Below, piece after piece: positions 1 to 11,384 of a DNA stretch of 64,000 bases; the stretch's first letter is position 1; each line of letters starts with the position of its first letter. A model generated the notes under the pieces. That model was not told where the DNA came from, did not search any database, and saw nothing but the letters and a program-made list of their open reading frames with translations. The DNA comes from Lumnitzera littorea (lineage: Eukaryota; Streptophyta; Magnoliopsida; Myrtales; Combretaceae), in contig JAMXBB010000003.1 of NCBI GenBank assembly GCA_024138015.1, positions 8,996,850-9,060,849 of the forward strand. Reading direction: 5' to 3'. The position numbers and the translations under genes are program-made.

Positions 1-524
1 AAAAAAAAAAAAAAGCAATTACACATTTGTTAAAAATACGCTCAAACTCACTCCTCACACCAATTCTATAGTTGTGCGCGCAATAAGACTGGGGATCCGA
101 TCTATTCCCTTTCATCAGCTTTGTGTACTTTACCTTGTAGATACATAATAATAGTTTTTATTATTATCTATAGCTTGTCTTATTTATTTATTTTTATCTC
201 ACCTAATATATATACAGTTATTTTTAAGATTTGTACTAATTTTTTCTATTTTTATCACGTCTTTAATTGCAAGTAATTAGTTATAGCGTTAGTGTCTAGT
301 GAACATGTGTTAAGTTAAATTTTAGTTTTTTTTTTAGATTTCATATTTTCAAAATGACATTTTTATAAAATCTCATATTTTACAAAATTTCATTCTTTGC
401 ATATAGTATTAATTTAGAAAAATTACATTAGGCATATTAGGGTTTTCTAGATAAAAAAAAAAAACATTTTGATTTTTATAAAATAAAAAAAAATCTTTAA
501 TTGACTTCTTTTTTATGGCGAGAC

Positions 525-825
525 ATTTTTTCCATAGTTTAGGCTTGTTTTCTATAGTTTAGGTTTCTCTTCTATAATTTGAATATCTTTTCTATGATTT
601 AGACATCTTTTATATTGTTCAGATATCTTTCGTATAATTAGGCATTTTTTTCATGATTTAGATATTTTCCTATAGTTAAGCATCTTTCCTATGATTTAAG
701 CATATTTTATAGTTAGGTTTTTTTTTCTTATGGTTTAGATATCTTTTCTATGTTCTAGGTATTTTTTCTATAATTAGGAATTTTTTTTCTTTTTTATATT
801 ATAAGCATCTTTTCTATATAAAAGA
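525..825 (+). repeat. LTR minisatellite, about 20-bp degenerate unit
   Basis: A run of diverged units close to TTTAGATATCTTTTCTATG. The same array is at 9085-9315 in the 3' LTR and, reverse-complemented, at 55790-55945 in the solo LTR, so it belongs to the LTR family. Unit number and sequence differ among copies. Confidence 0.75.
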
Positions 826-1368
826 TTCATCATATAGAATATTGCATATTTCATAAAAATTGCATTTTTAGGTCTTTAGGGCTTTTCTTGAAAATAAAAA
901 AAAATTATCACTTAGTTGTTTTTTTTTTAAATAAAAATCTTAATTTAGGACTTTTCAAAAATTAGGTTTTTAGGTTTTTTTTTTTTGAAATTGGGAATAA
1001 AAATTAGGCTTCTATAGATTTTTCTTAATAAAAATAAAATGGTTAATAAAAATATAAATCTAGCCAATTATTTTTTTTTATAAAAAGAACCAATATACTA
1101 AAGTTTTCGGAAAGAACTATGATCATCTGATCTCGGTTAGTGAGTATGTAGGCACCTTTGAAGCGACAATAAAATTTATAGAAACTTAGGTTCTTTTTTT
1201 CTTTTTGACTTTTACTTATTTATTTTTTAAAAAATATTATAATTAGAAAATAATTCAAATTTCAGTAAATAAATAGTGGTGCCCGTTAAGATTTAATAGG
1301 TTAGCCCCCAAACTTAAAATCCTTTGATTCTTCATTCAAATTGAAATCAAAGACCAATAACCAAATCG

Positions 1369-1391
1369 TAATCAATCTACCCAATTGATTA
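1369..1391 (+). other. Conserved stem-loop near the LTR 3' end (8-bp stem, 7-base loop)
   Basis: The arms TAATCAAT (1369-1376) and ATTGATTA (1384-1391) pair perfectly around a CTACCCA loop. Equivalent hairpins are at 9796-9818, at 39667-39689 (arms changed but still pairing) and inverted at 55199-55221. The position suggests it is in U5, upstream of the primer-binding site. A structural role in the element RNA is inference. Confidence 0.6.
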
Positions 1392-1409
1392 TGGTTTTCT
1401 TTTTTTTTT

Positions 1410-1425
1410 CCCGACTTCGGTCGGG
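1410..1425 (+). other. cUUCGg tetraloop hairpin in LTR
   Basis: CCCGAC and GTCGGG form a 6-bp stem closed by a C(TTCG)G loop, an extra-stable RNA tetraloop class. It lies 19 bases after the conserved stem-loop. The 3' LTR copy near 9838-9853 has lost the tetraloop and the solo LTR copy has one mispair, so conservation is only partial. Confidence 0.5.
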
Positions 1426-1576
1426 TGGTGACTCCAAAAATTTTTCTAAATAAAAAACCAGAATTTCTCAATTTTTTTAGTCGAGGATTAATATTAAACG
1501 GGTTAGGGTTTAGTATTAATTGGAAATGGGGAAATCGATTTTAAATAAAAAAACTGAAAAAGCAAGCTCGACAATT

Positions 1577-1594
1577 TGGCGACTCCACTGGGGA
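1577..1594 (+). other. Primer-binding site for tRNA-Arg
   Basis: TGGCGACTCCACTGGGGA is complementary to the 3' end of plant tRNA-Arg, including the CCA tail, with one difference from the form I recall. It starts three bases after the LTR. tRNA-Arg priming marks Tat/Ogre elements. Confidence 0.85.
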
Positions 1595-1844
1595 CACTAT
1601 AGGGCTAGCCACTAGAAGTTATCGAAAATAGGATTATTTTTCAAAAAAAATAAATAGATAAAAAACAAAAAGATGAAATAATAATAATAATAAAGAACTT
1701 AAGTATGCTGAATTATATATTTGTTTATTTTATTTCTTTTTACTAACATTTTTTTGTTGTTTTAGTTTATTTAGGGGGTAGTTTAGGGGGTTTATTTTAT
1801 TTTTATTTTTCTCGCATCATTAATGCATAGTAGATACGGTCAGA

Positions 1845-2030
1845 ACTAGATTATCTTAGGACCTTAGGAGAGGGGTCATTGTGTAAACTTCGGATGTTGT
1901 GAGGCAACCACCTTCTGAGGTCGATTAGGCTACCCCACTCAAGTTAAGATGCGACCACAAAACCGTTACTTTGAGAAAACACAGTGGTTGTAGAACTTGA
2001 GGACCTTTAGAACCCACCCTTTATATTACA
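1845..2030 (+). other. Retroelement leader module shared with the coding Tat element
   Basis: This stretch, ending in TTTAGAACCCACCCTTTAT, aligns with 42380-42551 of the coding Tat element although the rest of the interior differs. Both follow a G-run-rich stretch. By analogy with retroviral leaders it may hold packaging or dimerisation signals. That role is inference. Confidence 0.65.
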
Positions 2031-4890
2031 TGAAAACTTTTTTTCAAAAAATTTACAAGAACCTATGATATAGCAAACTTAAACGAATAAGGGCAATTGT
2101 GAAGTTGTAGTTGTAATATTTCCCTGTAAATAATTTGTAATAATTCTGTATAAAGTTTAGAATAGGTGATGATTAGAATTTTGATTTTTTTTACGTAACT
2201 ATAGCTAGATTGAGTCAAAGGGCTTCCAAACAGATCTACGTCTACACACCTGATTGGCCTTAAAAGATACTTTAGATATGGTTCTAAATTTTTAGCCCAA
2301 ATAAGTAAGAATTTATTAGGATCAAGATTGGGCTTATCTTGCCCCTATAGAAGAGCTCTATGAATATTACCTAATTGCAAACCTTAGTACATATATAAGG
2401 GCTCAAATCTATCACTTTTCATTTGGGCCCACATCAGTTGAGCCCAATCTTCGTAGAGTAAATAAATAAATAAAATAAAAATAAAAATAAAGAAACAAAA
2501 CAAAAAGAATCAAACCTGTAAAATAATTTCAAGTAGCTACCGTTTTGCTTAGTATTCTACTAAACAGAAATATTCATCCTTTTGGATAGATTAACTCCTT
2601 AACCTTTATCATTTGGAATAAATAGGATTTAGATTTTTATTTATTTATTTATTTTTTCAATCTTTTTCCTTTAGAATTCCTCATTTATAAATAGACTCTC
2701 AGTAATGTTGTTCTAGGTTTATATATAGAATTCTAGTAAAGCAGCCCTCCATTTACAATTCCATTACTCGGTCTTTATAACACAAAAGCCCTCACATTTC
2801 CTCTCTCTTTTTCAAAAAAAAAAAAAAGAAAGTGAAAATAAAGAAAAAAGAAGGAAAGGAAAGAAAAGAAAAAGAAAGAAATTTGCTAACAGTTACATAT
2901 CCTTATAGGGTGCAGGACAAACACAATCACTTAGCTTATTAAGACAGCTAACCTAAACAGAGCCACTTGGCCCAAGAAAATAACCAACCAAACTCGAGCC
3001 CTAGCCCATCAAGATAGTTGAACTAACTCAAGGCTTCAGCCATCAAGTCCAACCATGAACCGAGTCAAAATACGAAGCCATTAAACACTATCCTAAGCTT
3101 GATCCCCGATACAAACAAAAAGGGCAATTCATTAGTTCTTTTCACTTCAAAAGTTGTCAATTTCAGCCTATTCGAACTCTAAAGAACCTAACCCAAAATC
3201 ACATATAGAAGCTTAGGGGCATTAAGACCTATAAGTGTGGGGCATAAGGCCTTTGGTCTTTAAAATTTCACAATTGGGGCACATTTTAAGGAATTGGGCA
3301 GTAAAGTCAATACCCTAAGGTCAATCAATCCCTATGTAAGGAATTGATAACTCACTTTTAAAAAGTTTTGAATGAAAAGAGATGAGCTCTATCCTATGCA
3401 CTAACCCCTAAATACTTTGAGAGTTGAGAGACATCATGGAGAGGATATTTTGGACTCATTCCTTAAAGGAGATCCATTTTGAATTTGATACGCAGATTAG
3501 AATGAAATTAGGCATTCATTTTCAAATCCCAAACACAATTATCCTTTGATAGCCCCGTTGGACTGATCCAGAGTCCTTTCAAATGTAAACCCTGTTAAGA
3601 ACCACCCCTACAGTGGAGCAATTCGGAGGTTAGGGTCATTGATTAGGAGAGATGGATAAAATTGATTTGTATTCATCCTAGTAATAACAATTCAAGGATA
3701 ATTTTTGTTTTCGATAAATTGTTCCCTTTGAAGAAGAGTTAATATTTTTCTAAATACCCCAAAGGTCACATATACCTTACCTAACCCAATACACTCTGAA
3801 CCTATGGATTTAAGGCCTTGATTCTTCTAGAGACAAAAACTTGACAAAAGAGATAATTATTTTTAGGGAGAGAAAAGAAAGAAATGAAATGAAAAAGAAA
3901 AAAGAAAAAAGAAAAAGGAAAAAACTAGGTAAAAGGAAAATGAAGAAATACCCAAATATTGGGCTTGAAAAACACAAAGCCTTGAATCGCATTCTCAACC
4001 AAAAACACAAAACATCATATTCATTCAAAATCACGTTCTCAACCACAAACCAAAAACTCCATATTCAGTTCAAAATCACATTCCAAATTACGAACATAAA
4101 CCTTTTCTATCCACTCGATTCTCAAACACAAGACCTCTCTACTCACAATACCTCCCTACTCAAAGCTCTTACAACTTTGAAGAATAATTTATCTAAGATA
4201 AAAATTATTTTTGAAACTGAGGCAAGCACACATCTAGTTCATTCCTAAGGGTTCTTAACTTGTACCCTTGAGTTGAACGAAAGCACTTCTTTCAAAATAG
4301 GCCCTCTTGATTAACTTCTTTTGAAACCATTTGACTAAAAGCCCAATTTACAATACTGAACCCAAAAAGACCTAACAGATCGATCAGAACGTATCACTTA
4401 CAAACTGGATTATAATTTCTAGAATAGTAATCAACAGTGAAATCCACACCGAAAGTGCATAAGGAAGTCCTCTTCGACTAGACTAATCGTAAGTTACCTT
4501 TTCCTTACGAAATGAATGTTTAAGGCCTATCTAAGAAGCTCATTGTCTATGTTACAAACTAGGGTGGACATGAGATACCTTATATGATTATAGCGTTTGT
4601 CTTTTAAATAGGAATTTGTATCTGTTAGCAAACTTTCAAGGAAAAAGAAGAAAAAAAGAAAATGAAAAGACATGAAAAGGAGAGAGAGAAAGTGGAGGCT
4701 TGTTACAAGTTTTTCCATTTATTTTCTAGTCCATTTCATCCATAGTGGCCAAATTTTCAATTTATGTTATAAACAGTTTTCACTAGATTCCTCATTTGTA
4801 AATTTCTCAAATTAAGAGTTTTTTTTTAGTCGGTTATGTTACTCAGTTTACTTTCAACTGTCAATAAAGTTTAAGCAAGTCCGAAGGGTG
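2031..4890. other. Non-coding Tat interior, no gene seen
   Basis: A- and T-rich filler with purine-rich runs (2810-2880 and 3860-3945) and simple repeats. The open frame at 3841-4248 translates to a lysine-rich low-complexity peptide with no retroelement domain, so I do not call a gene. Confidence 0.6.
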
Positions 4891-5221
4891 CTTACCCTTT
4901 ATCCATTTTCTTAAGGATATAACCAGCTCATAGAGCACTGTTCCTATCCATATCTTCTTTAGCGCTTCAGCCAAAGCACTTTCTAGATTCATATTCTCAT
5001 TTAGGAATCTAGCCAACTCATAAAGTGTAGTCCTAATCTAAAGTTTCTTAAGCTTCCAGCTAGCTCCCAAAATACAGTCCCAACTTATAATCTCTTAAGG
5101 AGCTAGCCAACTCGTAAATATAGTCCTAATCCAGAGTTTTATAGGCTCCTAGTCACCCAACTCATAATCTTTTAAGGATTTAGCAAGCTCATGGAGCGTT
5201 ATCCTAATTCAAAGTTTATTC

Positions 5222-7935
5222 ATCTTTAGGTCTTAGTTAGCTCAAAGGGCGCTTTGACCATCTTGGTTAGTTAGCTCATTAGGGCACAACCAAATTTTGT
5301 TATCTTTAAGCCTTAGTTGCTTAAAGGGCGCTTTGACCGCTTTAGTTAGTTAGCTCATTAGGGTATGACCAAGTTTCCTCATTTTTAGATCTTAGCCAGC
5401 TCAAAGGGCGCTTTAACTGCCTTGGTTAGTCAGCTCATCCGGGCATGACTAAGTTTCCTTATTACTTAGGTCTTAGCCAGCTCAAAGGGCGCTACGAGTG
5501 CCTTGGTTAGTTAGCTCATTAGGGCACGACCAAGTTTTCTCATTTTTAGGTCTTAACCAGCTCAAATGATGCTTTAACTGCCTTGATTTGTCAACTCAAT
5601 ACGGCACAACCAAGTTTTTTTTCATCTATAGGTCTTAGCTAGCTCAAAGGACGTTTTGACAGCCTTGGTTAGCTAGCTCATTAGGATACAACTAAGTTTT
5701 CTTATCTTTAGGCCTTAACTAGCTCAAAGGGTGCTTTAACCGCCTTAGTTAATTAGCTCATTAAGGCACGATCAAGTTTCCTTATTCTTTAGGTCTTAAC
5801 CAGCTCAAAGGGCGCTTTGACAATTTTGGTTAGTCAGCTTATTAGGGCAAGACCAAGTTGCCTCATTTTTAGGTCTTAACTAGCTCAAAGGGCGCTTTGA
5901 CCGCCTTGGTTAGTTAGCTCATTAGGACACGACCAAGTTTCCTCATTTTTTAAGTCTTAATTAGCTCAAAGAACGCTTTGACCACCTTAGTTAGTCAACT
6001 CATTAGGGTACGTCTAAGTTTTTTTTTTCATTTATAGGTCTTAGCTAGCTCAAAGGGTGCTTTGACCGCCTTGGTTAGTCAGCTCATTAGGGTACGACCA
6101 AGTTTCCTCATTCTTCTTTAGGTCTTAGCCAGCTTAAAGGACACTTTGACCGCCTTAGTTAGTCATCTCATTAGGGCACAACTAAATTTCCTCATTCTTT
6201 AGGTCTTAGCTAGTTCAAAGGGCGTTTTAACCTCCTTAGTTAGTCAACTCATTAAGGCACGACCAAGTTTCCTCATTTTTAGGTCTTAGTCAGCTCAAAG
6301 GGCACTTTGACCGCCTTAGTTAGTTAACTCATTATGGTACGATCAAGTTACCTCATTTTTAGGTCTTAGCCAACTCAAAGAGCACTTTGACCACCTTGGT
6401 TAGTCAGCTCAAAGGGCACTTTGACCTCCTTGGTTAGTTAACTCATTACGGTACGACCAAGTTACCTCATTTTTAGGTCTTAGCCAACTCAAAGAGCACT
6501 TTGACCACCTTGGTTAGTCAGCTCATTAGGGCACGATCAAGTTTCCTCATTTTTTAGGTCTTATCTAGCTCAAAAGGCGCTTTGATCGCCTTAGTTAATC
6601 AACTTATTAAGTCACGACCAAGTTTCTTCATCTTTAGGTCTTAGCCAACTCAAAAGGTATTTTGACCGCCTTGGTTAGTTAACTCATTAGGGCACGACTA
6701 AGTTTCCTCATTTTTTAGGTCGTAGCCGACTTAAAGGGTGCTTTGATCGCCTTGGTTAGTCAGCTCATTAGGACACGACCAAGTTTTTTTTCATCTGTAG
6801 GTCTTAGCCAGCTCAAATGATGCTTTAACCGCCTTGGTTAGTCAACTCATTAGGTACAACCAAGTTTCCTCATTCTTTAAGTCTTAGCTAGCTTAAAGGG
6901 TACTTTGACCGCCTTGGTTAGTCAACTCATTAGGGCATGACCAAGTTACCTCATTTTTAGGTCTTAGCCAGCTCAAAGGGCGCTTTGACCACCTTGGTTA
7001 GTCAGCTCATTAGGGCACGACTAAGTTTTCTCATTTTTTAGGTCTTAGCCAGCTCAAAGAGCGCTTTGACCACCTTAGTTAGTCAACTCATTAGGGCACG
7101 ACCAAGTTTCTTCATCTTTAGGTCTTAGCCAGCTCAAAAGGCACTTTGACCGCCTTAGTTAGTTAGCTCATTAGGGCATGACCAAGTTTCCTCATTCTTT
7201 AGGTCTTAGCCAGCTTAAAGGGCGCTTTAACCGCCTTGGTTAGTCAGCTCATTAGGACACGACCAAGTTTTCCTTATCTTTAAGTCTTAACCAACTCAAA
7301 GGGCGCTTTGACCACCTTGGTTAGTCAGCTCATTAGGGCACGACTATGTTTTCTTAATTTTTAGGTCTTAACCAGCTCAAAGGGTACTTTGACCACCTTG
7401 GTTAGTCAGCTCACTAGGGCACAACCAAGTTTTCCTTATCTTTAGGTCTTAGCCAACTCAAAAAGCGCTTTCACTACCTTAGTTAGTCAATTCATTAGGC
7501 ACAACCAAGTTTTTTTTTTTTCTTCATCTTTAGGTGTTAGCTAGCTCAAAAGGCACTTTGACTACGTTAGTTAGTTAGCTTATTAGGGCACGACCAAGTT
7601 TTTCTTATCTTTAGGTCTTAGCTAGCTCGAAGGGAGCTTTAATTGCCTTGGTTAGTCAGCTCATTAAGGCACGACCAAGTTTCTTCAATTTATTCTTCGA
7701 TCTTAGCCAGCTCGAGGAATGCTTTGACCACCTTGGTTAGTCAGCTCATTAGGGCATGACCAAATTTTCCTTATCTTTAGGTCTTAGCTAGCTTAATGGG
7801 CGCTTTGACCGCCTTAGCTAGTTAGTTCATTAAGGCACGACCAAGTTTTCCTTATCTTTAAGTCTTAGCCAGCTCAATGGGCGCTTTGACCGCCTTAGTT
7901 AGTTAGCTCATTAGGGCACAACAAAGTTCTCTCAT
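5222..7935 (+). repeat. Tandem array, about 34 copies of an 80-bp dimeric unit
   Basis: Each unit has two related halves. One holds TTAGCCAGCTCAAAGGGCGC and the other holds TTAGTCAGCTCATTAGGGCA, followed by CGACCAAGTTTCCTCATTTT. Start-to-start spacing is about 78-81 bp. Decayed versions extend on both sides (about 4890-5221 and 7936-8115). It lies just before the polypurine tract, where Tat/Ogre elements are known to carry variable tandem repeats that can seed satellite DNA. No unit is open for translation through the array. Confidence 0.9.
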
Positions 7936-8214
7936 TCTGTTAGGGTTTATCCAGCTCTAAGAGTGCTTACTTATTTCATCTAGTTTAAGGCCTTAAACAG
8001 CTTAAGAAGAGCTTCACCTGCTTTAGTTATTCAACCCATAGGGGTTATAACCAAACTCTCATTATTCTTTTTGGGATTCTTATCAGCTCACAAGGGCGCT
8101 ACCCTCGCTATTCTTTGTTATAAACTTATTGTTGTTAAATGTCTTAGCGTTCCTTAGGATAGAGTCATCCCAAGGCAAAAACGATGTAATTTTTGTCTTT
8201 TCAAACTACACCAC

Positions 8215-8226
8215 AAAAAGGGGCAG
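8215..8226 (+). other. Polypurine tract
   Basis: AAAAAGGGGCAG lies immediately before the TGTAGACA start of the 3' LTR, the usual place and form for the plus-strand primer in this lineage. Confidence 0.75.
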
Positions 8227-8227
8227 T

Positions 8228-9999
8228 TGTAGACATTTAATTTTTGTTTATAGTGGTTATAATTTTTGTTTTTAGGGTCGTAATTTAGAAAATTATAAAA
8301 AAAAAAATTGAAAAATGATAAAAAAAAGACAAAAATATAGCAAATTGTTAGAAAAAAAAAATTCGAAAAAATTAATTTGATAAAATCTTGGCTAAATAGT
8401 TATCGAAAAAAAGAAAATCTGATACAATGACGTTAAATCTAATAAAATCAAGATTTCTAAGATTCGAATCTATTTTGAATCTTTATCAATTTAGATTTAA
8501 TTCAATTCAAAAAATTTGTTTTCGAGTCTTATAAATAAGGGTTGCATAGTGCAAGCCAAAAAATAAAAAATAAAAAATAAAAAACAATTACACATTTGTT
8601 AAAAATACGCTCAAACTTACTTCTCACAATAATTCTATAGTTGTGCGCACGATAGGACTGGGGATCCAATCTGTTCCTTTTTATCAGCTTTATGTGCTTT
8701 GCTTTGCAGGTACATAATAGTGATTTTTAATTATTGTTTATAACTTGTCTTATTTATTTATTTTTATCTTGCTTAGTATATGCGCAATTATGTTTAATAC
8801 TTGTACTAATTTTTATTTTATTTTTATCACAGCTTTAATTGCTAGTAATTAGTTATAATGTTAGTGTTTAATGAATATGTTATAAGTTAAATTTTAGTTT
8901 TTTTTTTTTAGATTTCATATTTTCAAAATGACATTTTTATAAAATCTCATATTTTACAAAATCGTGTTCTTTGCATGTTGTATTAATTTAGAAAAATTAC
9001 ATTAGGCATGTTAAGGTTTTCTAGATAAAAAAAATCATTTTGATTTTCATAAAATAAAAAAAATCTTTAATTGACTTATTTTTTACAGTGAGACATCTTC
9101 TCCATAGTTTAGATGTCTTTTCCATAGTTTAGATTTTTTTTCTCTAGTTTGAATATCTTTTCTATGGTTTAGATATCTTTTCTATCTTTTAGATATCTTT
9201 TCCTATGGTTTAAATATCTTTTCTATAGTTAAGCATCTTTTCTATGATTTAAGTATCTTTTTTATGATTAGGATTTTTTTTTCCTTTTTTATATTTTAAG
9301 CATCTTTTCTACATAAAAGATTCATCATGTAAAATATTGTATATTTCATAAAAATCGAATATTTAGGTCTTTAGGATTTTTCTTGAAAATAAAAAAAAAT
9401 TATCACTTAATTGTTTATTTAAATGAAAATCTTAATTTGGAACTTTTCAAAAATTAGGTTTTTTTTAGTGGTTAACAAAAGCGTAAATCCAGCCAATTAT
9501 TTTTTTTATAAAAAGAATCAACACACTATAGTTTTCGGAAAGAGCTACGATCATCTGATCCCGACTAGTAAGTACGTAGGTACCTTTGGGGCGATGATAA
9601 AATCTATAGAAACTTAAGTTCTTTTTTTCTTTTTGACTTTTACTTATTTATTTATTTTTAAATATTATAATTAAAAAATAATCCCAATTCGGTAAATAAA
9701 TAGTGATACCCATTAGAGTTTAATAAGTTAACTCCCGAACTCGAAACCCTCTGATTCTTCATTCAAATTGAAATCAAAGACTAGTAACTAAATCGTAATC
9801 AAGCCACCCAATTGATTATGGTTTTCTTTTTTTTTTCCCGACTCCAGTCGAGTGGCGACTCCAAAAATATTTCTAAATAAAAAACCAGAATTTCCCAATT
9901 TCTTTAGTCGAGGATTAATATTAAACGGGTTAGAGTTTAGTATTAATTGGAAATGGAGAAATCAATTTTAAATAAAAAACCGAAAAAATAGGCTCGACA
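8228..9999 (+). mobile_element. 3' LTR of the non-coding Tat element, complete
   Basis: This 1772-bp LTR runs from TGTAGACA to CTCGACA. It carries a TATA box at 8530-8540, the minisatellite at 9085-9315, the conserved block at about 9535-9605, and the stem-loop at 9796-9818, which has lost its innermost pair. The 5 bases after it (10000-10004, ATATT) should be the target-site duplication. The partner copy is outside the window. Confidence 0.85.
8530..8540 (+). promoter_or_regulatory. TATA box of the Tat LTR promoter
   Basis: TATAAATAAGG lies 302 bases into the LTR, ahead of the part that resembles the R region. The matching part of the 5' LTR is before the window. Confidence 0.5.
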
Positions 10000-10004
10000 A
10001 TATT

Positions 10005-11238
10005 CAATTATCAAGTTTTGGAATTCTCAAAGGCTGAAAGCGTGAGCATTAACCTAGGTGAAGGAATTCTTATAATCTACTATTTACTTTCTATTTGTTA
10101 TGTGTATGCTACTTTTTAGTTAATACTGATTGTTTGATTAAATGATTGCTTGCTTTATGTGCTATCATCCATATGATTACCTTCGTAAATTGATAAATAT
10201 AACTATTCGATTAAAATAACTAGTATACCTATTACATGTCTGTATCCAATTGGTATATTGATGAAAAGTACTAGCTTTGCAGATCTTTTTGAGAAAAGTA
10301 TTTTTTGAAAACGTTTCCCAATCTTAAATATATTTTGTATGATTTTCTTAAGGGTATACCGCCTATAAATGATATTTTATTGTTAAGGTAAAGTTAGCAT
10401 AACATCTCTAATTGATTGTGAGAGGGCTCGCTTATTGTGTACAAGGAGGCTTGGATATGTTTGGTGGATAGTCTTAGTTGAGGTCCACCTATATTGATTA
10501 TTATTTCTCGAACTAGGGTAATAGTTGAGTATCGTATGGTAAGACCTTACCTTTAAGCAGCCTCATGTGGTTAAGGTAAGGTCCTTTGTGTGGGTAAGTA
10601 TGGAGGAAAAATTAACATGTAGATAACATAAATCTACACTTTCTATAGTTCCGGACTCCTATGGATGTATTACTTACATTCATTACGTTTGTATTTATTC
10701 CATATGTAGATAGATTGCATAGGTGATAAATATGATTGATAACTTATTTGAAAGGTTGTGGTGAGGAATGAACTTACTAAGTCATGGTTTATTTATTCCC
10801 TTATAGTTTCTTTTGAAGGTTCCTTTAAATAAGGATTAGGGAAAATCATGAGAGTAGAGTACAAACTGAAAATAGATTTGATAATGTTAGAATTGATTGA
10901 AATGTATATAGTTGGTATAGAACCAATTGATGTAGAAAATATTTATATATGATTATGTATAATATAATATTTCTTATAAATTATTAAGTTGTTTTACCTT
11001 ATCTTAGCATTTGGTAAGGAATACTGATTCTTTATAGTTTTGGTAGACTGTGGAATATCGGATATCCATAGTCACATATATTTTATAGTAAAATAATTAA
11101 TTAAAAATCGAAAACCTTAATGATTAATCATTTAAAATCTTGCAATCTCTAACTTGTCAGGCGATTTTCATATTATAGGTACACACATGATATTAAAATT
11201 TTAGATAATCCTACTAGGCCTTCCTTAGAGTTATGACA
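10005..11238 (+). mobile_element. 3' part of a Gypsy LTR interrupted by the Tat element
   Basis: From about 10980 to its TTATGACA end this matches the last 250 bases of the complete solo LTR at 39725-41990, including the blocks ACTAGGCCTTCCTTAGAG and ATATCCATAGTCACATAT in slightly different form. Its 5' part must lie left of the Tat element, outside the window. No coding sequence is visible. Confidence 0.7.
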
Positions 11239-11384
11239 GTTCTTCGTCTGATAAGTTCCTTAATCCTTAAGAATCCAATTACAGCAATAGACTTGTGTTT
11301 TTTTATATTCTAACTTGCATTAAGCGATGTTAAGGACATGTTTCTTAATAGATATTAAAGCTTATTCTCATTCTTCAAATGATT

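Larger units (their letters stand above)
1..1573 (+). mobile_element. 5' LTR of the non-coding Tat element (partial)
   Basis: Aligns along its length with 8566-9999. It ends in CTCGACA, as do the other Tat LTRs here, followed by a 3-bp spacer and the primer-binding site. About 340 bp of the LTR start, including the TATA box seen in the 3' copy, lies before the window. It contains a short-period minisatellite near 525-825, a conserved block near 1108-1172, and two hairpins near the 3' end. Confidence 0.85.
1..9999 (+). mobile_element. Non-coding Tat/Ogre-type Ty3/Gypsy element (LARD-like), 5' end outside window
   Basis: Two direct LTRs (1-1573, cut by the window edge, and 8228-9999) bracket an internal region with a tRNA-Arg primer-binding site right after the first and a polypurine tract right before the second. 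A tRNA-Arg primer is typical of the Tat/Ogre lineage. The roughly 6.65 kb interior has no gag, protease, RT, RNase H or integrase in any frame. Instead it holds a leader resembling that of the coding Tat element at 42 kb, A-rich filler, and a long 80-bp tandem array. That makes it a large retrotransposon derivative that would need proteins from elsewhere. The LTRs differ at roughly one base in ten by eye, so insertion is old. Base 10000 onward belongs to a different LTR, so it landed inside another element. Confidence 0.85.

Noticed and set aside
1764..1790. G-rich runs near the Tat leader as a G-quadruplex
   Set aside because: Only two G runs are close together, which is too few for an intramolecular quadruplex.
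3841..4248. 135-codon open frame, lysine-rich
   Set aside because: It is a low-complexity translation of A-rich filler in a non-coding element, with no domain and a competing frame on the other strand.
5222..7935. Regularly spaced repeats that might suggest a CRISPR array
   Set aside because: There are no unique spacers. The whole 80-bp unit is repeated and diverged, and the setting is a plant retroelement.
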